A DNA stretch of 64,000 nt from Neurospora tetraspora (taxonomy: Eukaryota; Ascomycota; Sordariomycetes; Sordariales; Sordariaceae). The notes under the pieces are model-generated. The model worked only from the letters and a program-made list of their open reading frames with translations, was not told the origin of the DNA and made no database searches. A program made the position numbers and the translations under genes. Shown in pieces: positions 53,807 to 64,000 of this stretch; position 1 is the stretch's first letter, and each line of letters starts with the position of its first letter. Location: assembly GCF_033439725.1 (NCBI RefSeq), contig NW_026944383.1, positions 2,604,001 to 2,668,000 on the forward strand, given 5' to 3'.

Positions 53807-54266
53807 ACCTTCGATTATACCTTGATGAGGCCGGGAGTGTATATGTAGGTCCTGAGATCCAATGTTTTCATGTTATGTTTATGTTCCATAATCACCATCG
53901 CAACCGCGGCGCAACACTTACACGGCAGGGGCACCGGTGCAAAGGCGGGGTAGCTTCCTTCTCCCGGTTTCCTCTGATGTCACCAGCACGTCCGAACAGC
54001 TTCCCGAAACCCCACCTTCCCGCCCGTCTTCGAGAAGGAGATGACTTCAATCGGGACTTTAATTGCCGACCACACCTGACCAATCATGTTCCACCGTTGC
54101 CCTTGTCATCTCAGGGCCAAAAGGTCGATATCGGACGCCAAGAACATTTCTCTTCCTCCATTTCTTCAACCGACTCCAACCACCTCTGAAGTCTGAACAC
54201 CATCCCGTCTCACCCTCCATCAACCAGGCGGCCGCCTCACCACCTGCCCTCCATGCCGACCCGTCT

Positions 54267-54302
<36 letters not shown>

Positions 54303-54722
54303 CGAATTTCGGATTACCTACACTCAGCTGTTTTCCCGAGGAGAGAATGAACATCGGTGACACATGACAGGCTTTATCTGCGTCTCGATCTGATCAGATA
54401 AAGATGGACTGGAGGTGGAAACTGGAAGTCCCGTCACTTTGCGATGACGATTTGGATGTCAGATTACACTCTTTATCGCCAAAGACAGCGCGTTCTAAAA
54501 AACAAATAGCACGAACCCACCGGCCTTTTCCCATTCTTTTACAGTCTCTTTCGCCTCAACACCCTAAAACCATCACCGGCACCATCGCCATCGCCGTCAA
54601 CATCACTGCCACCACCACCATGCACCTTCCTGAAAAGCTGTTCAGTCTTGTTCAGCCCATATCCCGTGACCTAAAAGTCTGGCAGGCACTTCAAGTTCAC
54701 CACTTCGTGCGATAGGCCTCAG
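53807..54722. other. Intergenic with T34 tract
   Basis: About 900 bases between the starts and ends of two minus-strand genes. It contains a T34 run at 54269-54302. No supported gene. Confidence 0.45.
54269..54302. repeat. T34 homopolymer tract
   Basis: An uninterrupted run of about 34 thymines. The true length may vary with assembly. No gene remnant is seen beside it. Confidence 0.8.
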
Positions 54723-55331
54723 CTAGGCGCTGTTGATGGTGTATCCCGATTTCCTAATATCGGCGACCGCCTTCATCACAACGGCAACCTCGCTCGCAAA
54801 CCGAAGCTTCTGGTCCACCTCCGAGATGGGCACCCAGAAAGCCTCGAGCTTTTCATATGCCTCCTGCGTCCCACTCTCTCCCGTGGCCGTCGAGTCAGCC
54901 GTCGCCACGAAGAAGAAGACGGCCTTGAGCGCTTTGGTATCTGACTGCGGGTCTGGATAGAGGCAGGCACCGACGAACTCGGTGCTCATGTGTCCTTCGG
55001 TGATCTGAGGGCTCTTCTGTGGTGCCCCATCCACCCCTTCGTCGACGGTAGGCGGTGTTGCTCTCGTAGCAATGTTGAGCTTCAACGGCGTCGCCCGCAC
55101 TCCAGTCTCTTCGTACGTCTCGCGTAGAGCCGCGTTGAGCATGGGCTCGTCAATGTTTCTTCGACCCTTGGGCAACTGAAAGATTTGGAGGTTCCGGTTC
55201 CAAATCAACAGCACCTTTCCGCGGCCGAGGTCAAGCGTTACGGTGCCGCAGGAAATCACAAAGGCGTTAGCTGGGTGAAATACCATGCTGGCATCAATGC
55301 CATCCAGCCATGGCTGAAGATCGATTGCCAT
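54723..55331 (-). CDS. Nudix hydrolase (202 aa)
   Basis: A single exon. The Nudix box is complete at residues 56-78, in the pattern Gx5Ex7REUxEExGU (GRRNIDEPMLNAALRETYEE followed by TGV), so the metal-binding Glu cluster is intact and the protein should hydrolyse a nucleoside diphosphate linked to another group, such as diphosphoinositol, dinucleotide or nucleotide-sugar compounds. Substrate specificity cannot be read off. The fold surrounds it normally, from FVISCGTVTLDL to a C-terminal helix. An acidic, Ser/Thr-rich loop (about 138-155) is inserted. The open frame extends upstream but has no ATG before 55331, so MAIDLQPWLD is the start. Confidence 0.9.
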   Translation of the reverse strand: MAIDLQPWLDGIDASMVFHPANAFVISCGTVTLDLGRGKVLLIWNRNLQIFQLPKGRRNIDEPMLNAALRETYEETGVRATPLKLNIATRATPPTVDEGVDGAPQKSPQITEGHMSTEFVGACLYPDPQSDTKALKAVFFFVATADSTATGESGTQEAYEKLEAFWVPISEVDQKLRFASEVAVVMKAVADIRKSGYTINSA

Positions 55332-55454
55332 TGTGCTGTCAGTTCTGTTGTTGATTCTTGGTTTTGGTGTCTCTGGAGGCCGGTGAGGTTCACTGCTGCG
55401 GGAGAAGTTGTCCTTGTGCGTCGTGGGAGCACCGAGGAACTGCTTAAAGATGCT

Positions 55455-55464
55455 CAATATATAT
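55455..55464 (-). promoter_or_regulatory. TATA-like element upstream of the Nudix gene
   Basis: ATATATATTG lies about 125 bases upstream of the start codon. This is a position-based guess. Confidence 0.3.
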
Positions 55465-58402
55465 GTTTGCCAGTGTAAGGAATGAACGAGCTGAGATTGA
55501 TGCCTTCTAGTCGCACCACAGCTGTGACAAGTCTCATTTTGTAGATCACGCCATGAAGCAAGTCCTCAGTTGCGGAAGCAGCTTTCTCGCCTTCTCCCAA
55601 CACTAATACTCAAGTTATATTAATAGTACTTTCCATCCCTATCGCCTGCAGACCGAGCGGGTCAGAAACACGCCATGGTACCCAGTACTCCGGGCCACTT
55701 CGTCCTGATGTTCTTCAAACGCCGGTGAGCGACAGTAGCAACCGGTCAATCTGCAGGGCTGATCCGGAGCATGGGTTCACGGACTGAAAAGGAAGCAAGC
55801 GCCTACCGGCACACCATCGTGATGGGACCCATGGAAGCGACCAGTTAAGGCCTGTCCCCCACCTATCTATGCAAAATATTAACCACGGACGCGAACTTCG
55901 AGCCTTGTGTCACGACCCCTGTTCGCAGACCTACGTACAGTATCGCCCTGTCGTGCTGCGAGTTCGACGGTCCGATACAGCTCCACGTGTTGTCCTCCTT
56001 CTAAGTCGTCAGTCTTACCACGGCCTGTCGTCGAATCAACACAAAGCGGCGTTATGTGATACTTTGGAGTAGAAGATCATGATGTTTCGCTTGAGCAATC
56101 AAAACGTCGACTTGATTCACAGCATCCTGGTGACGATGATGGCTCGTCATTCCACCGTATCACCATCAGATGCCCGATGCTGTACATTGCCCAAAACTGT
56201 CATTAACTCACGATTGCCGGTACAAGCCAAACGCTTTCTTATAAAACCGGAGCTTAGCCCATTTGCCCGGTAAGCACTGGGTCACCGAATTTCACCTGAT
56301 GATTACAGCGGCGCATCTGTCCCCTGTGTCGACAAGCTGATCTTCACCGGGGTTCTCTGCGGTTGCCCGCCATGCAAACATTTTCCCGAAGAGGAAATTC
56401 ATACAGATCCGTCTTTTCGGGGTAGCTCACCCGATATACGGAAACGCTTCTCCTACGTACCCCTCAGAAACCGGAGGCCAGTCGCTGGTTCGCATTCACT
56501 GAGCCGCCAACATACATCCGCTCCCATCTTTTCTACGCTGTCTTATAAGTCCGCACATATGATAACCACCAAATCTTGTCCACCTCCCCCCTTTGACCGG
56601 TTGAAAGCTGGTACGCTCTGCGATCCTACCCCTCCGGCCTTGTACTACCAACTTTTCATTTCCATTCGCAGATGGACCCCCGCGGAGGTCTTACAAGCCA
56701 TTCATTTGCCTATCCTCTCAGAGGAATGGGCCCATGTCACCCGCCAATTGGGCTTGAGCTTGCCCTGAGAAATACTTTGGCGGTTTTGACTAACTTCTCG
56801 GCAGAGTAAAAGTTGAAAACGCATACACATCCACCTGCCACGTTAGATAACGCTCTGAGAAGCCGTGCCCTTGGATGCTACGCTGCCCAAGCATTGCAGA
56901 AAGCATTGGGAGGTTAGTCCATATTATAACGACGGAACAGGAACCCCGAGAATACATCCAAAGTAATGGTCCGCCGGCCAATGCGAGGTACCATTCGACC
57001 ACCACAAGGGGCAAATTATCGAGCACGATCGGAACAACTTTCCTGTCTCGCCTTTGATCAAGAGGTCCAGACTGTGGAAGTCATCGCAACTTCTGCGTGC
57101 CCAGAAAATAGGGTGTGCGGACCTCGTCGCTCCCGGCGTAGTCCAGGGGTTGCCTTCTTTCGCTTCTGCATCACCGAGTTCGTATAGCTCAGGAACAGCC
57201 ATCCTACGTACCATCGGCCACTGATCTCTGTCATATATCCGTCCGGATCCCGCATCAGGTCAGCCGGAGAGTGTTCACGATGGAGGCTGATCTTGGTTCG
57301 GACCGACACCATTCCCCGCAAGCAGGTTCAACGGTTATGTGCTTATAATCGCGGAATCCCCTATCCTCGCAAGCGCCCTTCAGGGGAAACGTAGAGGTGA
57401 CGAGATATTTGCGTTCCAGCAATACGACGGCAGGGATGTCAAACTTCGGTAAACATGGGGAAAGCGGGTGAAATACGGGCTCAGCCGCCCGATGAGTTGC
57501 ATATACCACAAGCCGGGGAGGATACAGAAGAAGATTCCCGAACGCTACCTATAGCAGGGGGAGAACCAAGGAAGAAGCGCGATGAAGGAGCTTGGCAATG
57601 ACCGGTTAGATCTAACGTGCAACAAAGTGTCGACGATCCGAATTCGAGCTCAGAAAAGCACGCATCTACCCAGACCGATGTACGGGCATATGCCAGGGCA
57701 GCCATGATCGTACACTCATATATCACATTTGATTAGAACCATCGTCCCGTTCTCATCACGATGAAGGGAAGGGAGGGTAATGAGAGTGGGGGTCACACTT
57801 TTCCCAGACGCAGGCACAAGGCACCAGACACTCACACAGACCGGGATGTGGGAAGACTAATGCGAAGCAACGAAGGACAGACAAGGGGCGGGAAGGCCGG
57901 ACAAGGTAGATCGTCATCATCATCATCATCGGATGTCAAGCATTACGATGGTACACGGAGAGCAAGGAAGGAAAAGTCCGGGCCCGATACAGCATCTCAT
58001 GCAGCAGCTGTGTACACTAGAAGTGGGCTCATGAGTGCAGCTTGTAAGGGGGCATGTTGAGAGGCTCTGCCGTACAGTTTTTTTTTTGTAAACAACCCCC
58101 GAGGAACAGGCCGGAAGATTCAAGAACATTGATCTTCAGAAGAGAGCTTGATAATGAAAATGTCGGGAGCACCTGTCTATCAATATAGATATTCATCATC
58201 ATTGCCGGTCTAACGAAATATCACTTGCACTTAAATTTATACATGACGCCTGTTAAGGTGTTATCACAAAGATGCCCACGCCCATTGATCCACAGACGAA
58301 GACACTTTTGTTTAATTTCGCTTGCTCATAACATTTCCTATCACTCATTTTACCTTTTCCTCATTTTCTATACGTAACCTTCAAAACATCACGTTCTCAC
58401 AA

Positions 58403-58428
58403 CCCCCCCCCCCCCCCCCCCCCCCCCC
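58403..58428. repeat. C26 homopolymer tract
   Basis: About 26 cytosines, some 70 bases past the stop codon of the minus-strand dehydrogenase, so G26 in its 3' UTR. Long G tracts can form quadruplex structures. Confidence 0.8.
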
Positions 58429-58500
58429 AAATCTAACCACATCACCACATCCCATCCCACCCCACCCCCTCTCAACCCATCTCCACTCCCCACTTCCAAC

Positions 58501-60096
58501 TCAAGTACAAGTATACCCCCCATCAACCCTCAAATCCGCCCCCGTCACATACCGACTAGCATCCGACAACAAGAACGTCACAGGACCCATGAGATCCTCA
58601 GGGTTCCCCATCTGGCCCTGCGGGATCAGCGAAGTCCACTTCTCCTTCAAGTCCGGGTTCTCATCCAGAATCTTTTTCGTCAGAGCAGTGAGCATGTAAC
58701 CGGGGGAAATGCAGTTGACGCGGATCCCCGCTTTGGCCCATTCTACCGCGAAAGAGGCGGCCAGATGGCGGACGGCCGCTTTGGACGCGTTGTAGGGAGT
58801 CTGGGGTTGCGGGACGTTGACGATGGAGCCGGACATGGAGCCTATGAAGACTAGAGAGCCGGGGGAGGAGCGGTCCATCTATGTGTACAGGGTCAGGGTC
58901 AGCAAAGACATGACTTGACCATAAGATTTTACGGTTTCTGCCGTGGGCCCCCAAGCGCAAGGCGAAGGAAGAGAGGAAGAAGAAGGAGGAGGAGGAGGAT
59001 GGTAAAACTCACCAAGTGCCTGGCTACTGCTGTTGCGAATAAGTAAGTTCCGTCAACGTTGACGCCCCAGAGCTTGCGCACCCTGTCTATTGGGTAGGCG
59101 GTCGCCTCAAAGTTCTCGGTAAAGCCGGCCGAGGTGACCAGGTTGTCGATCTTGCCGTGCTCAGAGATGATCTCGGCGATGCAGGCGTCGACGGAGGTGG
59201 GGTCGGCGACGTCGGCGTAGTGGGCTGTTACTTTGGGGATTCTGGGAGGGTGTTAGTATACTCAAGAAACAAGGAAGAGAGGAGGGAAGAGAGGAGGAAA
59301 GGGGAGGAGAGGGGAGGATACGGACTTCTTGGCGGAAGGATAGTCCTTCTTGAAGGTCTCGACGATGTTTTCGGCTTGTTTGGTTGCTTCTTCTTCTGTT
59401 TTTGAGAGAGGAGGTTGTCAGCTCTATCTTCTTGAAGTTTCGGTACCTTCCTTCATCTTCACTTCACCTTGCCCGTTGTCTCTCTCTCTTCTCGTTCTTC
59501 ACCCTTACTTCACTCCCCTCCCGACCCCCTCCTCTTCACGAACCTCTTCACGGCCCTCTTCACCACCCCTTTTCCTTTCCAAATCCCAATCCCCCCTTTA
59601 ATATCAATCTCATAGACCCCTCCCCTCCCTTCCTCACCCCACCCAACCTCCAGAAAGAAGAAAGCAAAAACTCACTATTCAAATCAACAATAGCCAAATC
59701 CCCACCACTAACCACAATCCCCTGCCCCATCACCAACCCCAACCCTCTCGCTCCACCCGTCACCACGCCCACCTTCCCTTGGAGGGAAAACGTCGCAAGC
59801 GTCGGGAAGACATTCTGCCCCGCTCGACCGATGCCGCTGTCCACTGGCCGCGAAGAGGGAAGCTGTGAGGAATCATCGGGGTATTCGACGGTTATGGAGT
59901 CGTCGGTCCGGGCGAAGGCTCCCGCTTCCGGGGGAGGGGCGGTAGTGGTGTTCTTCTTCTTCTTTTGGAGGCGGGTTGCGCTGATGTGGAAAGCTGCTCT
60001 TTGGATAACAACTCTAGAGGGGAGGATGGTTGGGCGGGAGGCGGAGAGGATGCTCGTGCTTGCCCGGAGGGCGCGGGGGAGGGCGCGGGTTGCCAT
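58501..60096 (-). CDS. Mitochondrial short-chain dehydrogenase/reductase, MDH/sorbose-reductase-like (365 aa, 3 introns)
   Basis: Exons are 60096-59676, 59395-59326, 59241-59013 and 58878-58501 (421+70+229+378 bases, in frame). Donors are GTGAGT, GTCCGT and GTGAGT. Residues 1-45 are rich in Arg, Ser and Ala without acids (MATRALPRALRASTSILSAS), a clear mitochondrial presequence. The Rossmann motif TGGARGLG is at 113-120, Asp138 ends the second strand (AIVDLN), which favours NAD over NADP, and the catalytic Ser254, Tyr269 and Lys273 (YNASK) are present. The C terminus (GADLRVDGGYTCT) matches the fungal arabinitol/mannitol/sorbose-type reductases. The polyol or ketose substrate is a guess. The first intron is unusually long (280 bases) and the second is CT-rich. 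Confidence 0.9.
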
Positions 60097-60440
60097 TGTG
60101 AAGGTGATGATGGGTTTCTGCTTGTGGCTCTTCGCCGTTGAGCTGTTCTGTGGGAGCTCGAGAGCTGGAGGCTTGTCTTCGTTGTTTGGGTTATGGCTGT
60201 TGGGTTGGGAGAATGTATAAGTGACACAGCTCGATATGGAAGCTAGGGAGAGCTTGGCGGGGTAGCTGTCGATCCCAACCTACTGTCGATGGCGTCAGTG
60301 CCTGACCTCGAGATATTCCAGGTCCAGCAACAACAAAGGATGAAGTCGTCTCGAGGTGGGAAAGACTATTTTCTTGTATCAAACTTTTGGTACCTGGAAA
60401 AAGATGAAATTTCCCAACACAATCTCGAAAACTTCTGCTA
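60097..60440. promoter_or_regulatory. Promoter region of the dehydrogenase
   Basis: About 340 bases between the start codon and the transposon end. It must hold the promoter and leader; no particular site is called. Confidence 0.35.
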
Positions 60441-60441
60441 C

Positions 60442-60590
60442 GTACTCGTCGGTTAGGTGCACGCATTGGCCACCCTCTAGGGGCCAGCTATGTGGGGCCT
60501 CCCTTTGGGGGCCCGCTTACAGCTAGCCAACCGACTCTCATCGTCCCTTTAAGAGTCGGATTTTTTATATATAACGTACAAGCTCTATAA
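60442..60590 (+). repeat. Left long inverted repeat of the Fot1/pogo-like element
   Basis: It aligns with the reverse complement of about 63580-63686. The left copy has a GC-rich insertion of roughly 40 bases, containing GGGGCC-type runs, between the outer 17-base block and the inner block that begins at about 60526. Confidence 0.75.
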
Positions 60591-60739
60591 CGGTGTAGAA
60601 TCTACACTCAACTATAATATTACTATTTTTTACTATATTATACCATGAATAACTTCATTCTGCTCGTCTCATCATACTCTATCTTTTACATATACTTTTA
60701 TCATACTTGTATTTAACACTGACATTACATCCCGTATAG

Positions 60740-62300
60740 AGAAGGCTGCCTAGTATTTTATTATAGGTTAGACTGTAATTATAACCCGATCTACTACCTT
60801 ACAATCCAAGGCTAATACTAAAGCTAGAAATAAAGGGAGGGTTACATATAAAAGTATAAGGGAGTTGTTCAACGTTAGTAAAATTATTATTAAAAAGTAT
60901 ATAATGTTTATTAGGGAGGGTAAATCTCTACCAACTAGTATAGAAGTATATCGACCTCTAGTCCTGATTGTAGACGAAGATAAGGCTCTTAATATCGTAA
61001 TTTAGATTGCTAACCGCGGCTACTTCATTTTAAATAATACTTCCCTCGTTAAATTAATTAATTAATTACGAATTTAACGGCTATATCCCCTCTTTATTAA
61101 CCTTTATAAAGGGTAGCTTATAGAATAGCGTAAGAAGTATTCAGAATTCGAATTCAAAATAGCTAGCTTTAAAAACGTAAAAAGGATAAATGTTAAAGCT
61201 TAATTAAATTCCTTTAAAGATTGGTTTAAAAAGGTAAAGGCTATTTATAATAGCTTAAATAGTAAGGAAGAGAATATTTAGAATATAGATAAATCTCCCT
61301 TTCAAATAGGGGAAATTAAAAGAATTATAAAAGTATAAATCACTTATTATATCCCTATATATTACTTTATTAATTAACCTTATACTAACTATTATAGTAA
61401 TAAATATTATTTATAAAGAATCGGGTACGTATAAGAAGGGTTATATTTAACCTTAGCAATAAAGAAAATTTAACTACTATTAATACTATATGAATTATAG
61501 TAAAGAATATCTCTTCCTTCCTAATATTTAAAATATAAATTATAATAAGGTTCTAAGCTTGTTAATTATTTGTAATCAAGCTTAATTTCCCTTATATTAA
61601 ATTAATTATAAGTATAAAGCAATATACAAACTAATTACAAAGTAGACCCAAACGTTATAATTACAAATATAGTAATTAGGTATAATAATACTCACTAGAT
61701 ACTATAGTAGATTAAGCACTTCAATAAATATTCTTTTAAACTATCTCCCTCGTTCAACAGTACTATTAAGGAGTGGTTTAGTTTATTAATTAATTACCTA
61801 CTTTCTTTTAAGAGACTAAAGGAGAATATAATAGTAAGCTTCTCAATTAAACCGAAGGTATATAGAATACTATTTATAGATAGGTTTAAAGCTTATAAAG
61901 ATTTGAATATCTTATAGTACTATAAAGCCTTCGATATTATCCTTTATACCTTACCTTTATATACTAACTATATATTTCAACCACTCGACGTAGGAGTCTA
62001 CTAAGTAGTTAAAAAAGTATACCAAAAAGCACTAATTGAAAAGATAGCTAGCAGGGCTATTAATATTAACTATATAATCTTTCTAAATAACTAGAAGAAA
62101 GTTAAGGAAGTAGGATTTACCCGTAGTAATATTTATAAAGGATAGGAAAAAATTAGCTTATAACTATTTAAATTAAGTACCTTAAATTTATTTTAATAAT
62201 AGTATAACTATAATTAATACGTCTTTTTAAATATACCTCTCAATAAGCTTCGTAAAGTTATTAAAGTACGGTAAAAACCTTTATTCCTTAACCGATTTAA
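60740..62300 (+). pseudogene. Remains of a Fot1/pogo transposase
   Basis: A DDE-type transposase recognised by scattered motifs: SIRELFNVSKTIIKK-like helix-turn-helix sequence, NIDKSPFQIG, and FQPLDVGVY followed by KKVYQKALIEKI. The first catalytic Asp survives in NID, while the neighbouring Glu reads as Lys. There are stops throughout, so no product is expected. The family moves by cut-and-paste into TA sites. Confidence 0.8.
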
Positions 62301-63579
62301 GGCTATAACTCTTCGTAAAGTACTACGTACGTTAGAATTACTAGCAATTTAATAATATATTAATAAATATAATTTGACTATTAAAAAAGTCTATAACAAA
62401 GCTAGAATTACCCTCAAAGTGTCTATTAATATTTAAAAGCTAGTATATAATTAGCAAGAATACTAGAAGTGCCGTATTGAGGCAGAAACTTAAAAATAGA
62501 ACCCTCGTAAATATATCTCCATTAGCGATAGAGCTTATACGAAGGAAGTATTCAATACCAAAGTTATAGTAAGAAGGGTAGTTAATATAGAGGAAGGTTT
62601 GAAAGAGACCTAGCAAATTAATATAATTTTTATTAAAAAGGTTGCCCTCGAAGAGAATCCTAGATTTAAATAGTAGCCTCCACGTAAAGAAAAAGGCAAA
62701 AAAAAGGCTAAGCCTAATAATACCCCTATCTTTAACGACCACAGCCTTATTTATATAATAAAAGATAACCCTAAATATAATAAAATCTTATTAGTAAAAG
62801 AGAAATAGAACGAAACTATTATTGAGAAAGATTATTATACTTTATTTACCAATATAGGCCTTAACTATTCATATTATATACCAGAAATATATACCTTTAA
62901 AAAAGTATTACTAAATTAGAATATAACTACCTTTTTCGCAGGCTTTAAAAATAAGGAGGATTTACACTATAAGCTTATAAAGAAGGCTACCCTTCCTAGT
63001 TACTTTAAAGACTTCGTACTTTTTAAGACGTATAATAAAAAGCGGGCTAAGAAAGTTTATAAAGGAAGTTCGTCGTTAATCGAATTTTTTCTCAGTAACG
63101 AAGGTATAAATATATTTAGTAAACTCTTAGCTATACTATGGCAAGCCTATCTAGTAAGTATACAAGTGGTACAAATTGGGCTATTAATATTATACCCTTC
63201 TAGAAAAAAGTCTAAGAAGGGGAAGGAGAAGGCTATTAATACAAACCCTAACGAAGAGGTTGCTATAGCAACTATAATAGTGGCGGGTAAGAAGTTAGAG
63301 GTGCCCGCAAGCTATATAAGGGTGATAATTATTGTAAACGACGATTTTGGTAACGATAAGAATTTATAAGGGGAGGAGGAGGAAGAAGAGGAGTTGGATA
63401 TTATATTATAAGTACGGGCTATAAAGGCTTTATAATACTATAATAATATATTACGATATTTTAAAAATATTTTACTTATATTGCTGAATGTGTACAATTG
63501 AGACGAATAATTTAAATCTTTTACTATCTTTTTTGCTTGTATTTTGGTAGAGAAACGGATTATTGAAGATTCTGACCAT

Positions 63580-63686
63580 TATAGAGCTTGCACGTTACAT
63601 GTAAAAAATCCGACTTTTAGAGGGACGAGGAGAGTCGGTTGGCTTGCTATGTAAGCGAGGCCCACATCGACCTAACCGACGAGTAC
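63580..63686 (-). repeat. Right long inverted repeat of the Fot1/pogo-like element
   Basis: Reverse-complemented it reads GTACTCGTCGGTTAGGTC, then GCCTCGCTTACATAGC, then GCCAACCGACTCTCC, matching the left end in order. Confidence 0.75.
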
Positions 63687-63687
63687 A

Positions 63688-64000
63688 CCTACCACACCTC
63701 AGCTCAGGGCAGATATGCATATGCACCTCAAAAAGCTAGACGACGATCAGGCCTAGACCCGACCGTTTCCCAAAATCTATTTGCTATTCACTCCCATAGC
63801 GTAGTAGCAAGCCCACAGTCGTAGCCATATTCCCCTCTTTCACCTCTCTATCGGTCACTTCTAACCCGATGATCGAGTCTCTCAACTCCGAGTCTCCGAC
63901 AACCTGGAAATTCTAGACCACACAAACACCCAAACGCACCAACGCAAACACAAAACGCAAAAGCCCAACCGTAAAATCTGAGAGGACCAGCTGACATCTC
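63688..64000. other. Intergenic right edge
   Basis: About 310 bases of normal base composition outside the transposon. No feature is seen before the window ends. Confidence 0.45.

Larger units (their letters stand above)
55332..58500. other. Intergenic, 3.2 kb
   Basis: No supported gene. Several short open frames exist on both strands (for example 57761-58060) but are low-complexity or overlap. ATC triplets lie near 57913-57930 and a C26 tract at 58403-58428, close to the end of the next gene. I see no tRNA or 5S rRNA. Confidence 0.4.
60442..63687 (+). mobile_element. RIP-decayed Fot1/pogo-type DNA transposon, about 3.2 kb
   Basis: Both ends carry a long inverted repeat. The outermost part is GTACTCGTCGGTTAGGT on both sides. 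The inner part starts GCCAACCGACTCTC and runs on to AAGTCGGATTTTTTA and CAAGCTCTATA at about 90% match. The left copy carries extra bases between the two parts. The interior is extremely AT-rich. On the plus strand a pogo/Fot1-like transposase can be recognised in pieces: a helix-turn-helix region near 60780-60960, NIDKSPFQIG near 61280-61312 in place of the usual NxDExGFxxG, and FQPLDVGVY near 61976-62002. Many stops interrupt it. The substitutions (W codons to stops, E to K) are what C-to-T and G-to-A mutation produces. It is dead. The part beyond 62300 is longer than a typical Fot1 C terminus. Confidence 0.85.

Noticed and set aside
57761-58060. A charged 99-codon frame (+)
   Set aside because: Low-complexity Arg/Lys/Ser sequence including an ATC-triplet run; no supporting signal.
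62440-62742. A minus-strand hydrophobic frame inside the Fot1/pogo-like element
   Set aside because: It is the antisense of AT-rich decayed transposon sequence; Phe/Leu/Ile richness follows from base composition.

Overview
The window is nuclear DNA of a filamentous ascomycete, most likely a member of the Sordariales close to Neurospora or Sordaria. Four things point there. Genes have short introns (about 53-93 bases in most cases) with GTRNGT donors and CTAAC-type branch points. Products are typical of Pezizomycotina. The pfa4-sym1 gene order is one I recall from Neurospora. Repeats are reduced to very AT-rich, C-to-T-decayed sequence of the kind left by repeat-induced point mutation (RIP). 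Species identity is inference.

Layout, left to right. A decayed terminal-inverted-repeat DNA element (0.7-2.0 kb) is followed by about 5.7 kb with no supported gene. From 7.7 to 20.2 kb is a compact housekeeping block: an EF-hand/ZZ-finger membrane protein (-), a zinc-ribbon metallo-beta-lactamase-fold protein (+), a CAP10-like GT90 glycosyltransferase (-, with three small 5' exons), the DHHC palmitoyltransferase Pfa4 (+) and the Mpv17-family protein Sym1 (+). From 20.2 to 31 kb is an accessory island. It holds a decaying gene that resembles DUF3435/FluG-type recombinase proteins, a DEDDy 3'-5' exonuclease, a large NLR (PNP, NB-ARC and TPR domains) with ten nearly identical 126-base repeats, an LTR-like fossil and a small frameshifted reading frame.

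From 31.8 to 60.1 kb the housekeeping genes resume, with long leaders between them: a 1679-residue disordered protein (-), a fungal unknown with a frame-preserving intron (-), a Cti6-like PHD protein (+), a Bor1-type anion transporter (-), the circularly permuted mitochondrial GTPase Mtg1 (+), a tRNA-Ser(AGA) (-), a dienelactone hydrolase (-), a Nudix hydrolase (-) and a mitochondrial short-chain dehydrogenase (-). The right end (60.4-63.7 kb) is a Fot1/pogo-like DNA transposon, full of stops but with both long inverted ends still alignable.

Most genes are unrelated housekeeping functions and there is no metabolic cluster. Sym1, Mtg1, the dehydrogenase and possibly the hydrolase are mitochondrial. 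Bor1, Pfa4, the GT90 enzyme and the EF-hand protein are membrane proteins. The most notable system is the NLR: a candidate fungal self/non-self or immune receptor whose ligand-sensing repeats look recently homogenised and reshuffled, in a genome where other repeats are destroyed by mutation. All splice sites were read by eye from sequence and frame continuity.
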